Part shown: piece after piece, positions 28,448-38,826 of the stretch
Numbering within the stretch: position 1 is the stretch's first letter
Layout: every line of letters starts with the position of its first letter
Assembly: GCF_002157205.1 (NCBI RefSeq)
Contig: NZ_CP021358.1
Span: 1,116,001-1,180,000 of the forward strand
Source: Kushneria marisflavi
GTDB lineage: Bacteria; Pseudomonadota; Gammaproteobacteria; Pseudomonadales; Halomonadaceae
Direction of reading: 5' to 3'
Length of the DNA: 64,000 bases
Program-made: the position numbers and the translations under genes
Notes under the pieces: generated by a model
Database searches by the model: none
What the model saw: the letters and a program-made list of their open reading frames with translations, nothing else
Told to the model about the DNA's origin: nothing

Positions 28448-30472
28448 TCAGATCGCCGTGCGTGGCAGGCATCGCTCCCAGCGCCTTTCGCTGATCACTT
28501 GCTCGCCTTCCCGGGCCGTTTGCGAGGCGTTCAGGTAAAAGTGCGTCTCATCGCAGCGAAGTTGATAGCAGCTGTCTACCGTGACCGAAAACGCCCCTTC
28601 GCCCTCCTCGCGACAAGCCTTGTAGGTCCAGTGAATCTCGGCCCGGGTTTTCGTGGCATCCTCGGGGTGGCTGGTATACACCTCGCGGGCGCGCTGATCG
28701 ACCCGTAGTCCATGATCAAGAAAGCGCACATCCCCCATGTCATCTTCCACGATGACGCTGACTTCGCCGCTACCCACGTCTTCGCTGATCGTGCGTTTGG
28801 GCGCCCCAGCGCGCAGGGTCTCGAGCCGGCAGGGCGTGGCTGCCTCCGGCGGCTCAAAGGGCATATCGACGTACTCGGCTCTGCAGGTTGGCAACGTCAG
28901 TGTCGGCCTCCCGGCCAGCACGGTCAGATCCGAGCGTTTCTTCGGTGACCACACCAGCGGAAAGCTGGCACTCGAGAGCGCCACGCGTAGACGGTGTCCG
29001 GCCGGGAGCCGGTAACCGATCAGGTCCATGGCAAGACGCACCGTCATGGACTCGCCCGGCACCGGTGGCTCAATGAGCTCGGGATCATTACGTAGATTGA
29101 GATTGAGTGTGCCATAGGTAATCAGCGCACTCTCCCCTTCGGGTGAAACATCGCAAAGGCGTACGTTGAGCTGGCCACAGTCAGTGTCGCTGGCAAGTTC
29201 AAGCTCGACCGCTGGCTGTCCCAGAATATCGACACCTTCCGCCCAGGGCGTGGAGTCAAAGGTCAACGCCAGGCCGTCATCGCGGCGCTGATCCGGCGGA
29301 AAGTCAGCGCCATACCAGAGCCCGATGTACTCCCCCTGCAGCGATCCGGCCGTCAGCGGCGAGGTGATTCGACGTGCCTCGCTCAGCTCACCGCTGACCA
29401 CCAGACCGTGATCACCCAGCACCAGCGTGGTCATCTCGACCTCGGCCTCCGGGGCCGGCCAGCCGTGGGTGCGCACCCACTGCCCCGGGCGTTCATCGTA
29501 TTTCGGGGCCGGCTTCAGACCATCCTGCACATAGAAGGTGCATTCAGGTTCATTCATGATGCCAGTGTCGATATCCTTGAGCCAGTAATCCCACCATCGA
29601 AGGGCTTCCTGCAAAAAGCCGATGGCCGGATCAGGAATCGCAAAGTGCGGGTACTTGTGAATCCAGGGGCCCACCAGCGCCTTTTTGGGGCACCGGAGAT
29701 GCTCCATCATGCGGGGAATCGAATTCATGTAGGCGTCGCCCCAGCCGCTGATGGCATAGACCGCGGCCTTGATATCGCCGTAGTTTTCGCACACCGAGCC
29801 ATGACGCCAGTACTTATCGCGATGCTGGTGGGCAAGCCAGGTTTCCGCCAGCAGCGGCATGTTTTCAAGCCGATCAAGCCACATCTCTCGCCAGCGATCC
29901 CCCACCAGCTGCGGGTCCGGCACTGCGGCGGAAAAGCTCAGCATGGTGGCCGCCCAGCCGAGATTTTCCAGCAGCATATTGCCACCCTTGTAGTGGATGT
30001 CGTCAGCGTAACGGTCATCCGTGGAGCACAGCGTGATAATCGCCTTGAGCGGCTCGGGACGCAGCGCGGCCAGCTGCAGACTGTTAAAGCCGCCCCACGA
30101 GATCCCCATCATGCCAAGCTTGCCATTACACCAGGGCTGCGCGGCAATCCAGTCGATCACCTCAAGGCCGTCGGCCTGTTCCTGTGGGGCATATTCGTCC
30201 TGCATCAACCCGTCGGACTCCCCGTTGCCGCGCATATCAACTCGCACGCAGGCATAGCCATGTCCGGCAAGATACGGATGCGTCAGCTCATCGCGCACGG
30301 CCGTACCATCGCGCTTTCGGTACGGCAGATATTCAAGAATGGCCGGTACCGGATGCTGCTCTGCCTCTTCCGGCAGCCAGAGACGGGCGGCCAGGCGCGT
30401 GCCGTCAGCAAGCGTAATCCAGGCGTTTTCGATCTCGCGTACGCGATGGGGAAAGCTGTCTCTGGTCTGCAT
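28448..30472 (-). CDS. CocE/NonD-family serine hydrolase
   Basis: The product (674 aa) has an alpha/beta-hydrolase domain with the nucleophile elbow GISWGG (Ser125), preceded by RVDMRGNGESDG. A C-terminal jelly-roll domain of the X-Pro dipeptidyl-peptidase type (about residues 330-560) contains GYRLPAGHRLRVALSSASFP. Family members hydrolyse acyl esters or peptides. There is no signal peptide, so it is cytoplasmic. The ATG overlaps the stop of the upstream BCCT transporter (TAATG at 30472), a strong sign of coupled translation. The likely substrate is the compound imported by that carrier (inference). Confidence 0.9.
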   Translation of the reverse strand: MQTRDSFPHRVREIENAWITLADGTRLAARLWLPEEAEQHPVPAILEYLPYRKRDGTAVRDELTHPYLAGHGYACVRVDMRGNGESDGLMQDEYAPQEQADGLEVIDWIAAQPWCNGKLGMMGISWGGFNSLQLAALRPEPLKAIITLCSTDDRYADDIHYKGGNMLLENLGWAATMLSFSAAVPDPQLVGDRWREMWLDRLENMPLLAETWLAHQHRDKYWRHGSVCENYGDIKAAVYAISGWGDAYMNSIPRMMEHLRCPKKALVGPWIHKYPHFAIPDPAIGFLQEALRWWDYWLKDIDTGIMNEPECTFYVQDGLKPAPKYDERPGQWVRTHGWPAPEAEVEMTTLVLGDHGLVVSGELSEARRITSPLTAGSLQGEYIGLWYGADFPPDQRRDDGLALTFDSTPWAEGVDILGQPAVELELASDTDCGQLNVRLCDVSPEGESALITYGTLNLNLRNDPELIEPPVPGESMTVRLAMDLIGYRLPAGHRLRVALSSASFPLVWSPKKRSDLTVLAGRPTLTLPTCRAEYVDMPFEPPEAATPCRLETLRAGAPKRTISEDVGSGEVSVIVEDDMGDVRFLDHGLRVDQRAREVYTSHPEDATKTRAEIHWTYKACREEGEGAFSVTVDSCYQLRCDETHFYLNASQTAREGEQVISERRWERCLPRTAI

Positions 30473-32106
30473 TATTTCACTGCCCGTTCGGTCGTGGAGG
30501 GTCGCTGATCTGTCGATGAGGCACTGGTTGCGGCACTGTCGGTTCCAAGGCTTTCAGAGACCTGATGGGCGACGCGTTCAAACAGGGGTGGCTCGTTGAT
30601 GCGTGACGGGTCACCAATCCAGCGCCAGATCGAGACGCTGGCCAGCAGGATCATCAGCATCGCCGGCAGCCCGCCGAGATTGGAGAGCATTTTGACCCCT
30701 TCGATGCCAACGAAGCTGGTCATTACCCAGGACACCGTGCCAATGATCATGCCCCAGACCACCTTCATGGGCAGGGAGCTGCTCATGTCGGAATCAGCGG
30801 TCAGTCCTCGGGTACATAGATTGCCGATGGCATCCGTATTGGAATCGGCTGCGGTCACATAGGAGATGAAAGCGATGAAAAGTAAAAGCGGCACGGTAAT
30901 GGTCGACAGCGGCAGCTCACCAAAGAAGCTGTAAAGCACCTGCTCGATGCCTGAGTCATTGAGAATGGCGTAGAGCCCTGAGTTCTCCGCCATGTCCAGA
31001 TGCAGGGCACTGGTCGAGAAAATAATGATCCAGACCATCGAACACAGGGCCGGAAAGATCAGGTTAATGTTGAGAAATTCGCGCACCGTGTAGCCACGCG
31101 AGATGCGCCCCAGAAACAGGGAGGTGACCGGCGCCCAGGCAAACCAGACCGCCCAGTAAAAGATGCTCCAGGACTGCGCCCAGGTATCGTTGGCCGCTGT
31201 ACCGGTATACAGGCTCTTCGAGAAGAAATTGTCCAGATAGGTGCCAATCGACTCTACACCGAGTCCCAGCATGTAAAGCGTGGGGCCGCAGACCAGAACG
31301 AACACACCGACCACCAGCATCAAAAAGGCATTCAGTGATGACAGTCTGGCAATACCGCGCTGCAGCCCGGTGGCGGCCGAGATCACGAAGGTGGTCACAA
31401 TCAGTGCCGTGACGATACCCAGCTTCCAGGGGCTGGTCTCTCCGCCAATGTAGCCGTTGAGTCCGCCGGTGATGGTCAATGTTCCCGTGCCCAGCGATGA
31501 CGCCATGCCGGCGACCAGCGCATAGAGTGCGATGGCATCAATCAGTCCACCAACGCGGCGCACGCGTTTGCGCCCAAAGAGAGGCTCGAAAAAGCTGGCA
31601 ATCGAGAAACGCTGGCGCCGGTTATAAAACACCAGCGCAAAGACCAGCGCGGGGACGGCGTAAATGGCGTAGGGGGTAAAGGTCCAGTGCAGGAACATGC
31701 TGGAGATGGCAAAGCGTGCGGCGTCGGGAGAAGCGGGCTCTATACCAAGCCCGGGAGCAGGACCATGGAAGTGGTAAAGCGGCTCCGAAGTGGTCCAGAA
31801 AAGAATACCGACAGCCAAAGTGGTACACAGCGTAATGGAGAACCAGCGCAGCCTTGAAAGCAGCGGCGTGGCATGTTCGCCGCCAATACGAATGCGCCCC
31901 AGTGGTGACACGTAGATGATGGCGCCCAGCACCAGTAGATAAAGACTGCCCAGGCTGAACAGCCATGAAAAATGTGCAAGTACGAAACTGTTAAGCGAAC
32001 TGGCAACGCTGACAAAGCCATCCATGTTGATAAAGCTTGTGATGACGGCGACCAGCAACACCAGAAACACGGGCCAGAAGACCCATGGCCGAATGGAGTG
32101 CGTCAT
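30472..32106 (-). CDS. BCCT-family transporter
   Basis: The product (544 aa) is a betaine/carnitine/choline transporter with about 12 helices. The family Trp motif in helix 8 is WSIFYWAVWFAWAPVTSLF followed by GRISRGYTVREF, and the Gly/Ser-rich unwound helix 3 is GMASSLGTGTLT. The substrate box lacks an obvious carnitine or choline signature. The C-terminus is Ser/Thr-rich (about residues 510-544), without a clear osmosensing helix like that of BetP. It is the first gene of a pair with the CocE hydrolase, so a quaternary-ammonium or ester substrate is more probable than osmoprotection alone. Confidence 0.92.
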   Translation of the reverse strand: MTHSIRPWVFWPVFLVLLVAVITSFINMDGFVSVASSLNSFVLAHFSWLFSLGSLYLLVLGAIIYVSPLGRIRIGGEHATPLLSRLRWFSITLCTTLAVGILFWTTSEPLYHFHGPAPGLGIEPASPDAARFAISSMFLHWTFTPYAIYAVPALVFALVFYNRRQRFSIASFFEPLFGRKRVRRVGGLIDAIALYALVAGMASSLGTGTLTITGGLNGYIGGETSPWKLGIVTALIVTTFVISAATGLQRGIARLSSLNAFLMLVVGVFVLVCGPTLYMLGLGVESIGTYLDNFFSKSLYTGTAANDTWAQSWSIFYWAVWFAWAPVTSLFLGRISRGYTVREFLNINLIFPALCSMVWIIIFSTSALHLDMAENSGLYAILNDSGIEQVLYSFFGELPLSTITVPLLLFIAFISYVTAADSNTDAIGNLCTRGLTADSDMSSSLPMKVVWGMIIGTVSWVMTSFVGIEGVKMLSNLGGLPAMLMILLASVSIWRWIGDPSRINEPPLFERVAHQVSESLGTDSAATSASSTDQRPSTTERAVK

Positions 32107-32323
32107 TGCGGTTTCACCCTTTGTTTATCGTTATGTGTCCTGCGTCATTCAGGTATTCCGGGGGTATTGCTGCGCCATCGCCTGAGCGATATGGCACCCA
32201 TGCCACACCGGAATACCTTATTTATCCAAAGCCTTTGTGCTCGGCCTTGCAATCGATAAATGGGCATGAGGGTATGATCTGAGCGCATACCCTTCCGAGT
32301 ATTGAGCGGTTTCAGACATGCAA

Positions 32324-32354
32324 AACGGCCCGAAGTGAATCACTTCGGGCCGTT
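32324..32354 (-). terminator. Terminator downstream of dgkA
   Basis: Perfect 14-bp arms AACGGCCCGAAGTG / CACTTCGGGCCGTT with a 3-base loop are followed on the minus strand by TTTTG, 27 bases past the dgkA stop. It insulates dgkA from the region upstream of the BCCT gene. Confidence 0.85.
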
Positions 32355-32380
32355 AAACGAACAGATAACAGGATGAAAAA

Positions 32381-32749
32381 TCAGGCCAGACGCATGATCA
32401 GCAGACTGCCCCAGACCAGAAAGGCAAACAGGACACAGAGAAAGACAGCTGCCGAACCTAGGTCCTTGGCACGCCCGGAAAGCTCGTGGTGCTCAACGCC
32501 GATACGATCCACCACGGTTTCCACGGCAGAATTGAGCAGCTCCACGGCCATGACCAGTACGGCGCTGCCAATCAGCAAAAGCCATTCAATCAGTGAACGT
32601 CCCAGCCAGAAGGTGGCCGGTAGCAGCAGGATGCTCAACATCAGCTCCTGACGAAAGGCCGCCTCGTTGTGCCAGGCCGCCGTCAGCCCTTTCCAAGAGT
32701 AGCGAGTGGAATGAAATAGCCGCTTGATACCGGTATGCGCGGGCTTCAT
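32381..32749 (-). CDS. dgkA: Diacylglycerol kinase
   Basis: This small membrane kinase (122 aa, three helices) phosphorylates diacylglycerol released by periplasmic glucan synthesis, recycling it to phosphatidic acid. Active-site blocks are AWHNEAAFRQE and VELLNSAVETVVDR, with the acidic residues of the DgkA family. The ATG at 32749 matches the family N-terminus; an upstream in-frame ATG at 32791 would add 14 residues. Confidence 0.95.
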   Translation of the reverse strand: MKPAHTGIKRLFHSTRYSWKGLTAAWHNEAAFRQELMLSILLLPATFWLGRSLIEWLLLIGSAVLVMAVELLNSAVETVVDRIGVEHHELSGRAKDLGSAAVFLCVLFAFLVWGSLLIMRLA

Positions 32750-32943
32750 GCAATGGGTTCCTGTCCATGGATCACAGGTATCGCGGGTCACCTGCCATCT
32801 TTAAGGGGAAGCAAGCATCCTACCAAAGCAGTGGGTCAGGGGGCCACGACCGGGGCCGTCATGCCGGAGAAAAGATGAGTGCTCCCCGCCAACCGACTTC
32901 TTGATCTGCCCTGCCCCGGCCGGCACTCGACAGGGGCGAAGTA

Positions 32944-34428
32944 TCAATGACTGGCGATCATGGTATCAATATCACTGGCCACGGCCTCCAGGGTGGTCGT
33001 CCAGTTGATATAGGGAGTCGGCGCTCGGCCGTTGACCATGACCGTGAAGGCGCCCCAGCGGCCTGACAGCGTGCGAAAATAGCCCGCGACGGCACGCACC
33101 GGTACCGGCTCATTAAGGGTACCGGTCTTGATCATCACATTTTGCTGGAAACGCTCGCTGCCGCGGCGGATGAAATTCATGGGACCGTTAACAGGCGTCT
33201 GCATGCCGGCCACAAACACCGGGAAAAGCGCCGGCTGGTGATACATGTGATCCAGCAGTGCCGTCACGCCGCGGGCACTGGTGTGGCTCTCCGGCGTCAG
33301 CCCGCTGCCGGAGCGCAGGTTGACCGGGCCATGGCCGGGGATATCACGAGCAAAGGCGTCCAGCGTTGCTCCGGCACTTTGCATGCTGGGCGTCCCACTC
33401 ACCAGATCAAGCGCCAGCGTATCGGCCATGAAGTTATTGGAATAGTTGAGCATACGCAGAAGCTGTTCCTGCAGCGGCTTGCCTTCCACAGCAGACAGCA
33501 CGCGCGATTCGCTACCGGGCCGACTGGAGGTGGGCGAGAAGCCCCCGGTCACGGCAATGCCGGCACCCTGCATGATCGACCTTATCGTGGCCAGTGTCTG
33601 CTCGGCCGGGTCGGCGCTGGAGCGATAAACGCTGGCGGGAGCACTGTCCATGCGAATCTGTCCCGAGACCACCAGAGTATCCTGGCCACCGCTGGTGGTG
33701 CGCTCGGCGCTGATCCCGGTACTGCCCTGCGACACCGTCGTGACGCGGTTGTCCACACGCGTCAGCGGTTTGGCGCCGGCACAGCTGGTGACGCGTGCCG
33801 GCACACCTTCGGCGTCTCCCGGCATGACCCGCATGCACCATGTAGCAAAGTCTACCGCTGTAGAAGTGAGCTGAGCATCGAAGGCATGTCGGGTACGCGT
33901 TTGGGCGTCACATCGATCCGTGGTCACACAGGTCACCGGTCCAAATCGCCACTGGCTGGCCAGCACTCGACCATCGATGCGATGAATACCGCGGCTTGCC
34001 AGACCTTGAACCAGAAGCCAGTAATCCTCGCTGGTCATGCCGGGGTCACCACCACCATCCAGGATCAGATCGCCCTTGAGAACCCCATCAACGATGTCGC
34101 CGCTGCTGCTAAGCTCGGTCGTGAAGCGCTTTTGTGGCCCCCACTGCGTCAGGGCCGCCGCGGCAGTGTAAAGCTTTGAGACAGAGGCCGGTGTCATCTG
34201 CTGGTCGGGCGCGATGCTGCCCAGTGACTCACCGCTGTCCAGCAGACGCGCTTGGGCACCGACCACAAAACCCTTTTCCGCCAGCGCCTGCGTGGCAGGA
34301 AACCCTTCGGCATGCGCCTGCGCCACAAGAACCGGAGAGGCCATCATCATGGGTGAGAATAACAGGCAGGAAAAAAAACGTAAGACAACCGAGCAACGAA
34401 CACCCACGGCAGTAAACCTTGCAGGCAT
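32944..34428 (-). CDS. dacB: D-alanyl-D-alanine carboxypeptidase/endopeptidase (PBP4, DacB type)
   Basis: The product (494 aa) is an S13-family penicillin-binding protein that trims peptidoglycan in the periplasm. All three active-site motifs are present: SVSK (Ser82 to Lys85), YSNN and IKTG. An N-terminal signal peptide (residues 1-40, ending AQAHA) and an insert between the first two motifs (about 90-330) match PBP4. The start is the ATG at 34428. The gene is alone on its strand, with intergenic sequence on both sides. Confidence 0.94.
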   Translation of the reverse strand: MPARFTAVGVRCSVVLRFFSCLLFSPMMMASPVLVAQAHAEGFPATQALAEKGFVVGAQARLLDSGESLGSIAPDQQMTPASVSKLYTAAAALTQWGPQKRFTTELSSSGDIVDGVLKGDLILDGGGDPGMTSEDYWLLVQGLASRGIHRIDGRVLASQWRFGPVTCVTTDRCDAQTRTRHAFDAQLTSTAVDFATWCMRVMPGDAEGVPARVTSCAGAKPLTRVDNRVTTVSQGSTGISAERTTSGGQDTLVVSGQIRMDSAPASVYRSSADPAEQTLATIRSIMQGAGIAVTGGFSPTSSRPGSESRVLSAVEGKPLQEQLLRMLNYSNNFMADTLALDLVSGTPSMQSAGATLDAFARDIPGHGPVNLRSGSGLTPESHTSARGVTALLDHMYHQPALFPVFVAGMQTPVNGPMNFIRRGSERFQQNVMIKTGTLNEPVPVRAVAGYFRTLSGRWGAFTVMVNGRAPTPYINWTTTLEAVASDIDTMIASH

Positions 34429-34532
34429 GAAAAATTCCCTGTTTCAGGAGCACCTTGTTTAAGCCTCAGAGTAATGGGCATGCCTGTGCCGTGGCAATGC
34501 GCGCTGCTGCGATCCACGGTTTTTTCGAAGAC

Positions 34533-34871
34533 TTATTGAGCGTTCATTTTTGAAAAGCACTGCAGCACGATCACCCCGGAGACGATCAGTGCGATGCCCA
34601 GCATGGCGGGCAAATCAGGGCGTTCGCCGAAAACGATCATGGCCACCAGCAGGGTGAGCACCATGCCAAGCGCTGCCCAGATGGCGTAGGCCACTCCCAC
34701 GGGCATGCTCTTGAGCACCACGGACAGCAGATAAAACGCCAGTCCGTAACCTACGACCGTGATCAGGCTCGGCCCCCATCGAGTGAAGGTGTTGGAGGCC
34801 TTGAGCGCATTGGTGGCGATGACTTCGGCGAAAATGGCCAGAACCAGATAAAGATAGGGCTGCTAGGACAC
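34533..34871 (-). pseudogene. SMR-family small multidrug transporter with a stop codon at its start
   Basis: The frame from 34862 to 34533 encodes 109 residues of a typical SMR protein: QPYLYLVLAIFAEVIATNALK with the essential Glu in helix 1, then three more helices ending VIVLQCFSKMNAQ. The codon before it is TAG (34863-34865), preceded in frame by TCC and GTG, so the natural N-terminus appears to be GTG-TCC-TAG-CAG. The nearest ATG (34876) is in another frame. Only a shorter start at 34721, missing helices 1-2, is clean. A point mutation or a frameshift could explain it, as could an unusual start codon. Confidence 0.7.
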
Positions 34872-34904
34872 GGCATGTTCCTTTCAGGTTGAGTCGAGAC
34901 GGGG

Positions 34905-35600
34905 TCAGGACTTCGATGTCGAAACGCTCGGCGAGCACTGCAGCCGCCACAGGGTATGTCCACTATCGAAATACTTGTGCTCAAAAGCGCTGATGAAGTC
35001 GCTGTCCGGTGTCAGCGACAGCGTCTCGATGCCGGGCATTTGCCCTGTGGCCTGTTTGACGGCGCAGGCAAACTCCTCGACATAGATCTGCCAGTTACTG
35101 CGTAGCTCAAGCACCCCACCCAATGCCAGTATCACCGGGAATACCGGATGGGCATGCCAGCGTCTTTTGAGCTGAGACGCCTTGGGATAAGGGTTGGGAT
35201 AGAAAATGCAGTGACGCTCCGGTCGCCAGCCGGCCAGATGCGCCAGCCGCCAGAAATCGACCAGATCGGCGCGCACCAGTAGAGCATTGTCGGGAAAGTC
35301 GCCCAGCTCTCGGGTGTAATCCCGCGACAGGCGGTCAGCGCTGCGATCGATACCCAGCACACAGGCATTGGGATAATCGCGAGCCAGCCGGCGGGTCGAG
35401 CGACCTGTCCCGCAGCCGGCATCCAGAATCAGCGGACCACCATGAGCCTGATAAAACTGTTGTGCCTCGTCAAAGGCGCCCCGTGTATGCTCGGCAATGG
35501 GGCGACGCCAGTCATTATCGAGGGCGCGCTGAACATGAAGGGCAAGGTCGGGATGCAACCCCTCCTGGGTGGAATATACCGGCGTGGAGTTGGCGAACAT
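34905..35600 (-). CDS. TrmB-like SAM-dependent methyltransferase
   Basis: The product (231 aa) has the Rossmann SAM motif LDAGCGTGRSTRRLA, an acidic post-I motif (GIDRS) and YPNPYPKASQLKRRW, which resembles the FPDPWxKxxHxKRR loop of tRNA (guanine-N7) methyltransferases. It is shorter and more divergent than normal TrmB, so it could be a paralogue of unknown target rather than the main tRNA enzyme. The ATG at 35600 begins MFANSTPVYSTQEGLHP. It lies divergent from fabY across about 300 bases. Confidence 0.75.
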   Translation of the reverse strand: MFANSTPVYSTQEGLHPDLALHVQRALDNDWRRPIAEHTRGAFDEAQQFYQAHGGPLILDAGCGTGRSTRRLARDYPNACVLGIDRSADRLSRDYTRELGDFPDNALLVRADLVDFWRLAHLAGWRPERHCIFYPNPYPKASQLKRRWHAHPVFPVILALGGVLELRSNWQIYVEEFACAVKQATGQMPGIETLSLTPDSDFISAFEHKYFDSGHTLWRLQCSPSVSTSKS

Positions 35601-35901
35601 GGCACTTTTAACAATATGGAGGAAGCTTCATTGACGCTCTGCGGCGCCAACCCCTGATCGAGCGAATCGACACCGCCGGACAGTCCGCATGCCTTGGACA
35701 GCACGCTCACTACCCTGCCACCTCGACATGACAACTCGTTGACCGGCCGACATGACGTCCTGCCCGGGGCGATGCTATCATGATTGCCCTGTTTTGGCGG
35801 ACTCACCACGGCAAGTGGTGACGGTATATCGCCATCCTTTCAGCGACACGGTCGCCATGGCTTTATCGCTTCCTTATAGGCATCAACACGAGGGTTTCGG
35901 C

Positions 35902-37794
35902 TTGTCACAGTTACCGGTGATCGTCGGCATGGGCGGTATTAATCCCGCTGGCAGAACGTCCGGTCATCAGTCCTTCAATCGGACCGTGATCGATGCACTG
36001 CCCGAAAAGACCCGACAGTATACCCTCTCGGGACTCGCCCGGCTGATGGGACGGCACCAGTCAAACGGACCGGAAGATCACGGTACATCCCTTGATGATG
36101 CTGCCATGGCCGAACGCCATGATCAGCATGTACGTCGTCATACCCTGATTCGTCGTATCGAGGATGAGCGCTTTGCCGACGCCGGTATTCCGGCCAATCG
36201 TCAGGCCAGCATGACACTTGATGCGCCCTTGACGGTCAACCTCAGTCGGCGCCAGCTGCCCGAAAATCCGCCCGCACACTGGCAGATCGAGCCGATCGAT
36301 GAGCGCCATGTCAGCGTCACCGTTCCGGCCGGCGAATTTGAAGTACTGCTGCCCGAGCGTCGCGATGCGCTGGTCAAGAGCGCCGGCCAGTTGCCGACCG
36401 GCTTTGATCCGGCCAGCTTCTATCGCAGCGTGCACCATCCGCGCGCCCTGTCGATGACCATCTTTGCAGCTTCCGACTGTCTGGGTCAGAGCGGCTTCGA
36501 GTGGGACAGTCTGAGCCAGCAGCTTGACCCTGATCAGATCGCCGTTTATGCCGGCAACTCGATCGGACAGCTGGATGCCCAGGGCTGGGGCGGTTTGATC
36601 AACAGCTTTGTCACCGGCCAGCGCGCGACGTCCAAGCAGATGCCTCTGGGCTACGGACAGATGCCGGCCGACTTTCTCAATGCCTATGTACTGGGCAGCG
36701 TTGGCGCCACGGGCGCCATGCAGGGTGCCTGCGCCACCTTTTTATACAACCTTCGCCTGGGCGTGGATGACATTCGCATGGGACGGCGCCGGCTGGTCAT
36801 GGTAGGCACGGCAGATGCGCCCATCACGCCGGAAATTATTGAAGGATTTCGCGTCATGAGCGCGCTGGCCGATGACGCCAGCGTCAAGGCGCTCGATGCG
36901 CTGGAGCTTCTGACCGATGAGGATTACCAGCGCGTCTGCCGCCCGTTTGCGCGCAACTGTGGTTTCACCATTGCCGAGTCTGCCCAGTTTGTCATGCTCA
37001 TGGATGACAGTCTGGCGCTTGAACTGGGGGCCGACATTCTGGGCGCCGTACCGGAAGTCTTCATCAATGCCGATGGCTACAAGCGCTCCATCTCGGCACC
37101 GGGCATCGGCAACTACATTACGCTTGGCAAGAGTGTGGCGCTGGCCAGCGATATTCTGGGCGAGAAGGCCGTGCGCGAGCGCAGCTACATCCACTCCCAC
37201 GGCACCAGCACACCGAAAAACCGGATTACCGAATCCCACGTGCTCGACAGCGTGGCACGCGCCAACAATATCGAGCACTGGCCGGTCACCGCCATCAAGG
37301 CCTATCTGGGACACTCCCAGGGCAGTGCAGCCGGCGATCAGATGACAAGCGCTCTGGGCAGCTTCAGGACCGGTCTGCTGCCGGGGATCTTTACGCTCGA
37401 TGCCGTGGCCGACGATGTCCACGGCGAGCGTCTGGATCTTTTCCGTGAGCATCGCGAGTTTCGCGCCGATGTCAGCTTCATCAATGCCAAGGGCTTTGGT
37501 GGCAACAATGCCACGGCCCCCCTGCTATCGCCGGAAGCCACCGAACGGCTTTTGACGCAGCGCCACGGTGAGGCCGCCATGACACAATGGCGTCGCCGCC
37601 GTGAACAGGTGCAGGCACGTCAGGCCGAGTTCGAGGCGCGGTCGCAAAAGGGCGAGTTTTCACCCACCTATCGTTTCGGTGAAGGCGTTCTTGAAGGCCC
37701 CGAGCTCGAGGTCGGGGCCCGGGAGATTCATATCCCCGGCTATCACAAACCGGTATCGCTTGAAGTCGATAACCCGTTCGGCACGCTCGATTAA
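35902..37794 (+). CDS. fabY: Beta-ketoacyl-ACP synthase FabY
   Basis: The product (630 aa) is much longer than FabB/F/H and matches FabY, which starts fatty acid elongation in Pseudomonas: LPVIVGMGGINPAGR at the N-terminus, the catalytic Cys in ATGAMQGACATF, and the His motifs SHGTSTPKNR and GHSQGS. The start chosen is TTG at 35902 with GAGGG upstream; an ATG at 35857 is also in frame. The 301-base gap upstream (35601-35901) holds the divergent start region and no other feature that I can support. Confidence 0.9.
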   Translation: MSQLPVIVGMGGINPAGRTSGHQSFNRTVIDALPEKTRQYTLSGLARLMGRHQSNGPEDHGTSLDDAAMAERHDQHVRRHTLIRRIEDERFADAGIPANRQASMTLDAPLTVNLSRRQLPENPPAHWQIEPIDERHVSVTVPAGEFEVLLPERRDALVKSAGQLPTGFDPASFYRSVHHPRALSMTIFAASDCLGQSGFEWDSLSQQLDPDQIAVYAGNSIGQLDAQGWGGLINSFVTGQRATSKQMPLGYGQMPADFLNAYVLGSVGATGAMQGACATFLYNLRLGVDDIRMGRRRLVMVGTADAPITPEIIEGFRVMSALADDASVKALDALELLTDEDYQRVCRPFARNCGFTIAESAQFVMLMDDSLALELGADILGAVPEVFINADGYKRSISAPGIGNYITLGKSVALASDILGEKAVRERSYIHSHGTSTPKNRITESHVLDSVARANNIEHWPVTAIKAYLGHSQGSAAGDQMTSALGSFRTGLLPGIFTLDAVADDVHGERLDLFREHREFRADVSFINAKGFGGNNATAPLLSPEATERLLTQRHGEAAMTQWRRRREQVQARQAEFEARSQKGEFSPTYRFGEGVLEGPELEVGAREIHIPGYHKPVSLEVDNPFGTLD

Positions 37795-37905
37795 CGGATA
37801 GAGCCAGCCCTTGTGCCGGTTCGACAGCCAACGTTGTCGACTCCGGCGCTTTACAGTACTCTCGCGACGCCTGATCTGACGGCGTATGGCCTATCAACGA
37901 CATGA

Positions 37906-38756
<851 letters not shown>

Positions 38757-38780
38757 GTTCTACGATCTGGCATGTGATTC

Positions 38781-38812
38781 AAAAAGGGGTGGCCCACAGG
38801 CCACCCCTTTTT
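38781..38812. terminator. Bidirectional terminator between ferredoxin and porin genes
   Basis: AAAAAGGGGTGGCC / CACA / GGCCACCCCTTTTT has perfect 14-bp arms with A- and T-runs on both sides. It serves the ferredoxin gene (+) and the convergent porin gene (-). Confidence 0.95.
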
Positions 38813-38826
38813 ACTGAGCGAGAGGA

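Noticed and set aside
29408..30508. A 366-codon plus-strand open frame
   Set aside because: Antisense to the CocE hydrolase with its intact GISWGG motif; no ribosome site or family match.
35601..35901. Possible small gene in the trmB-like/fabY gap
   Set aside because: Only poor short frames without ribosome sites; a TATCAT box is present but no matching -35 element.
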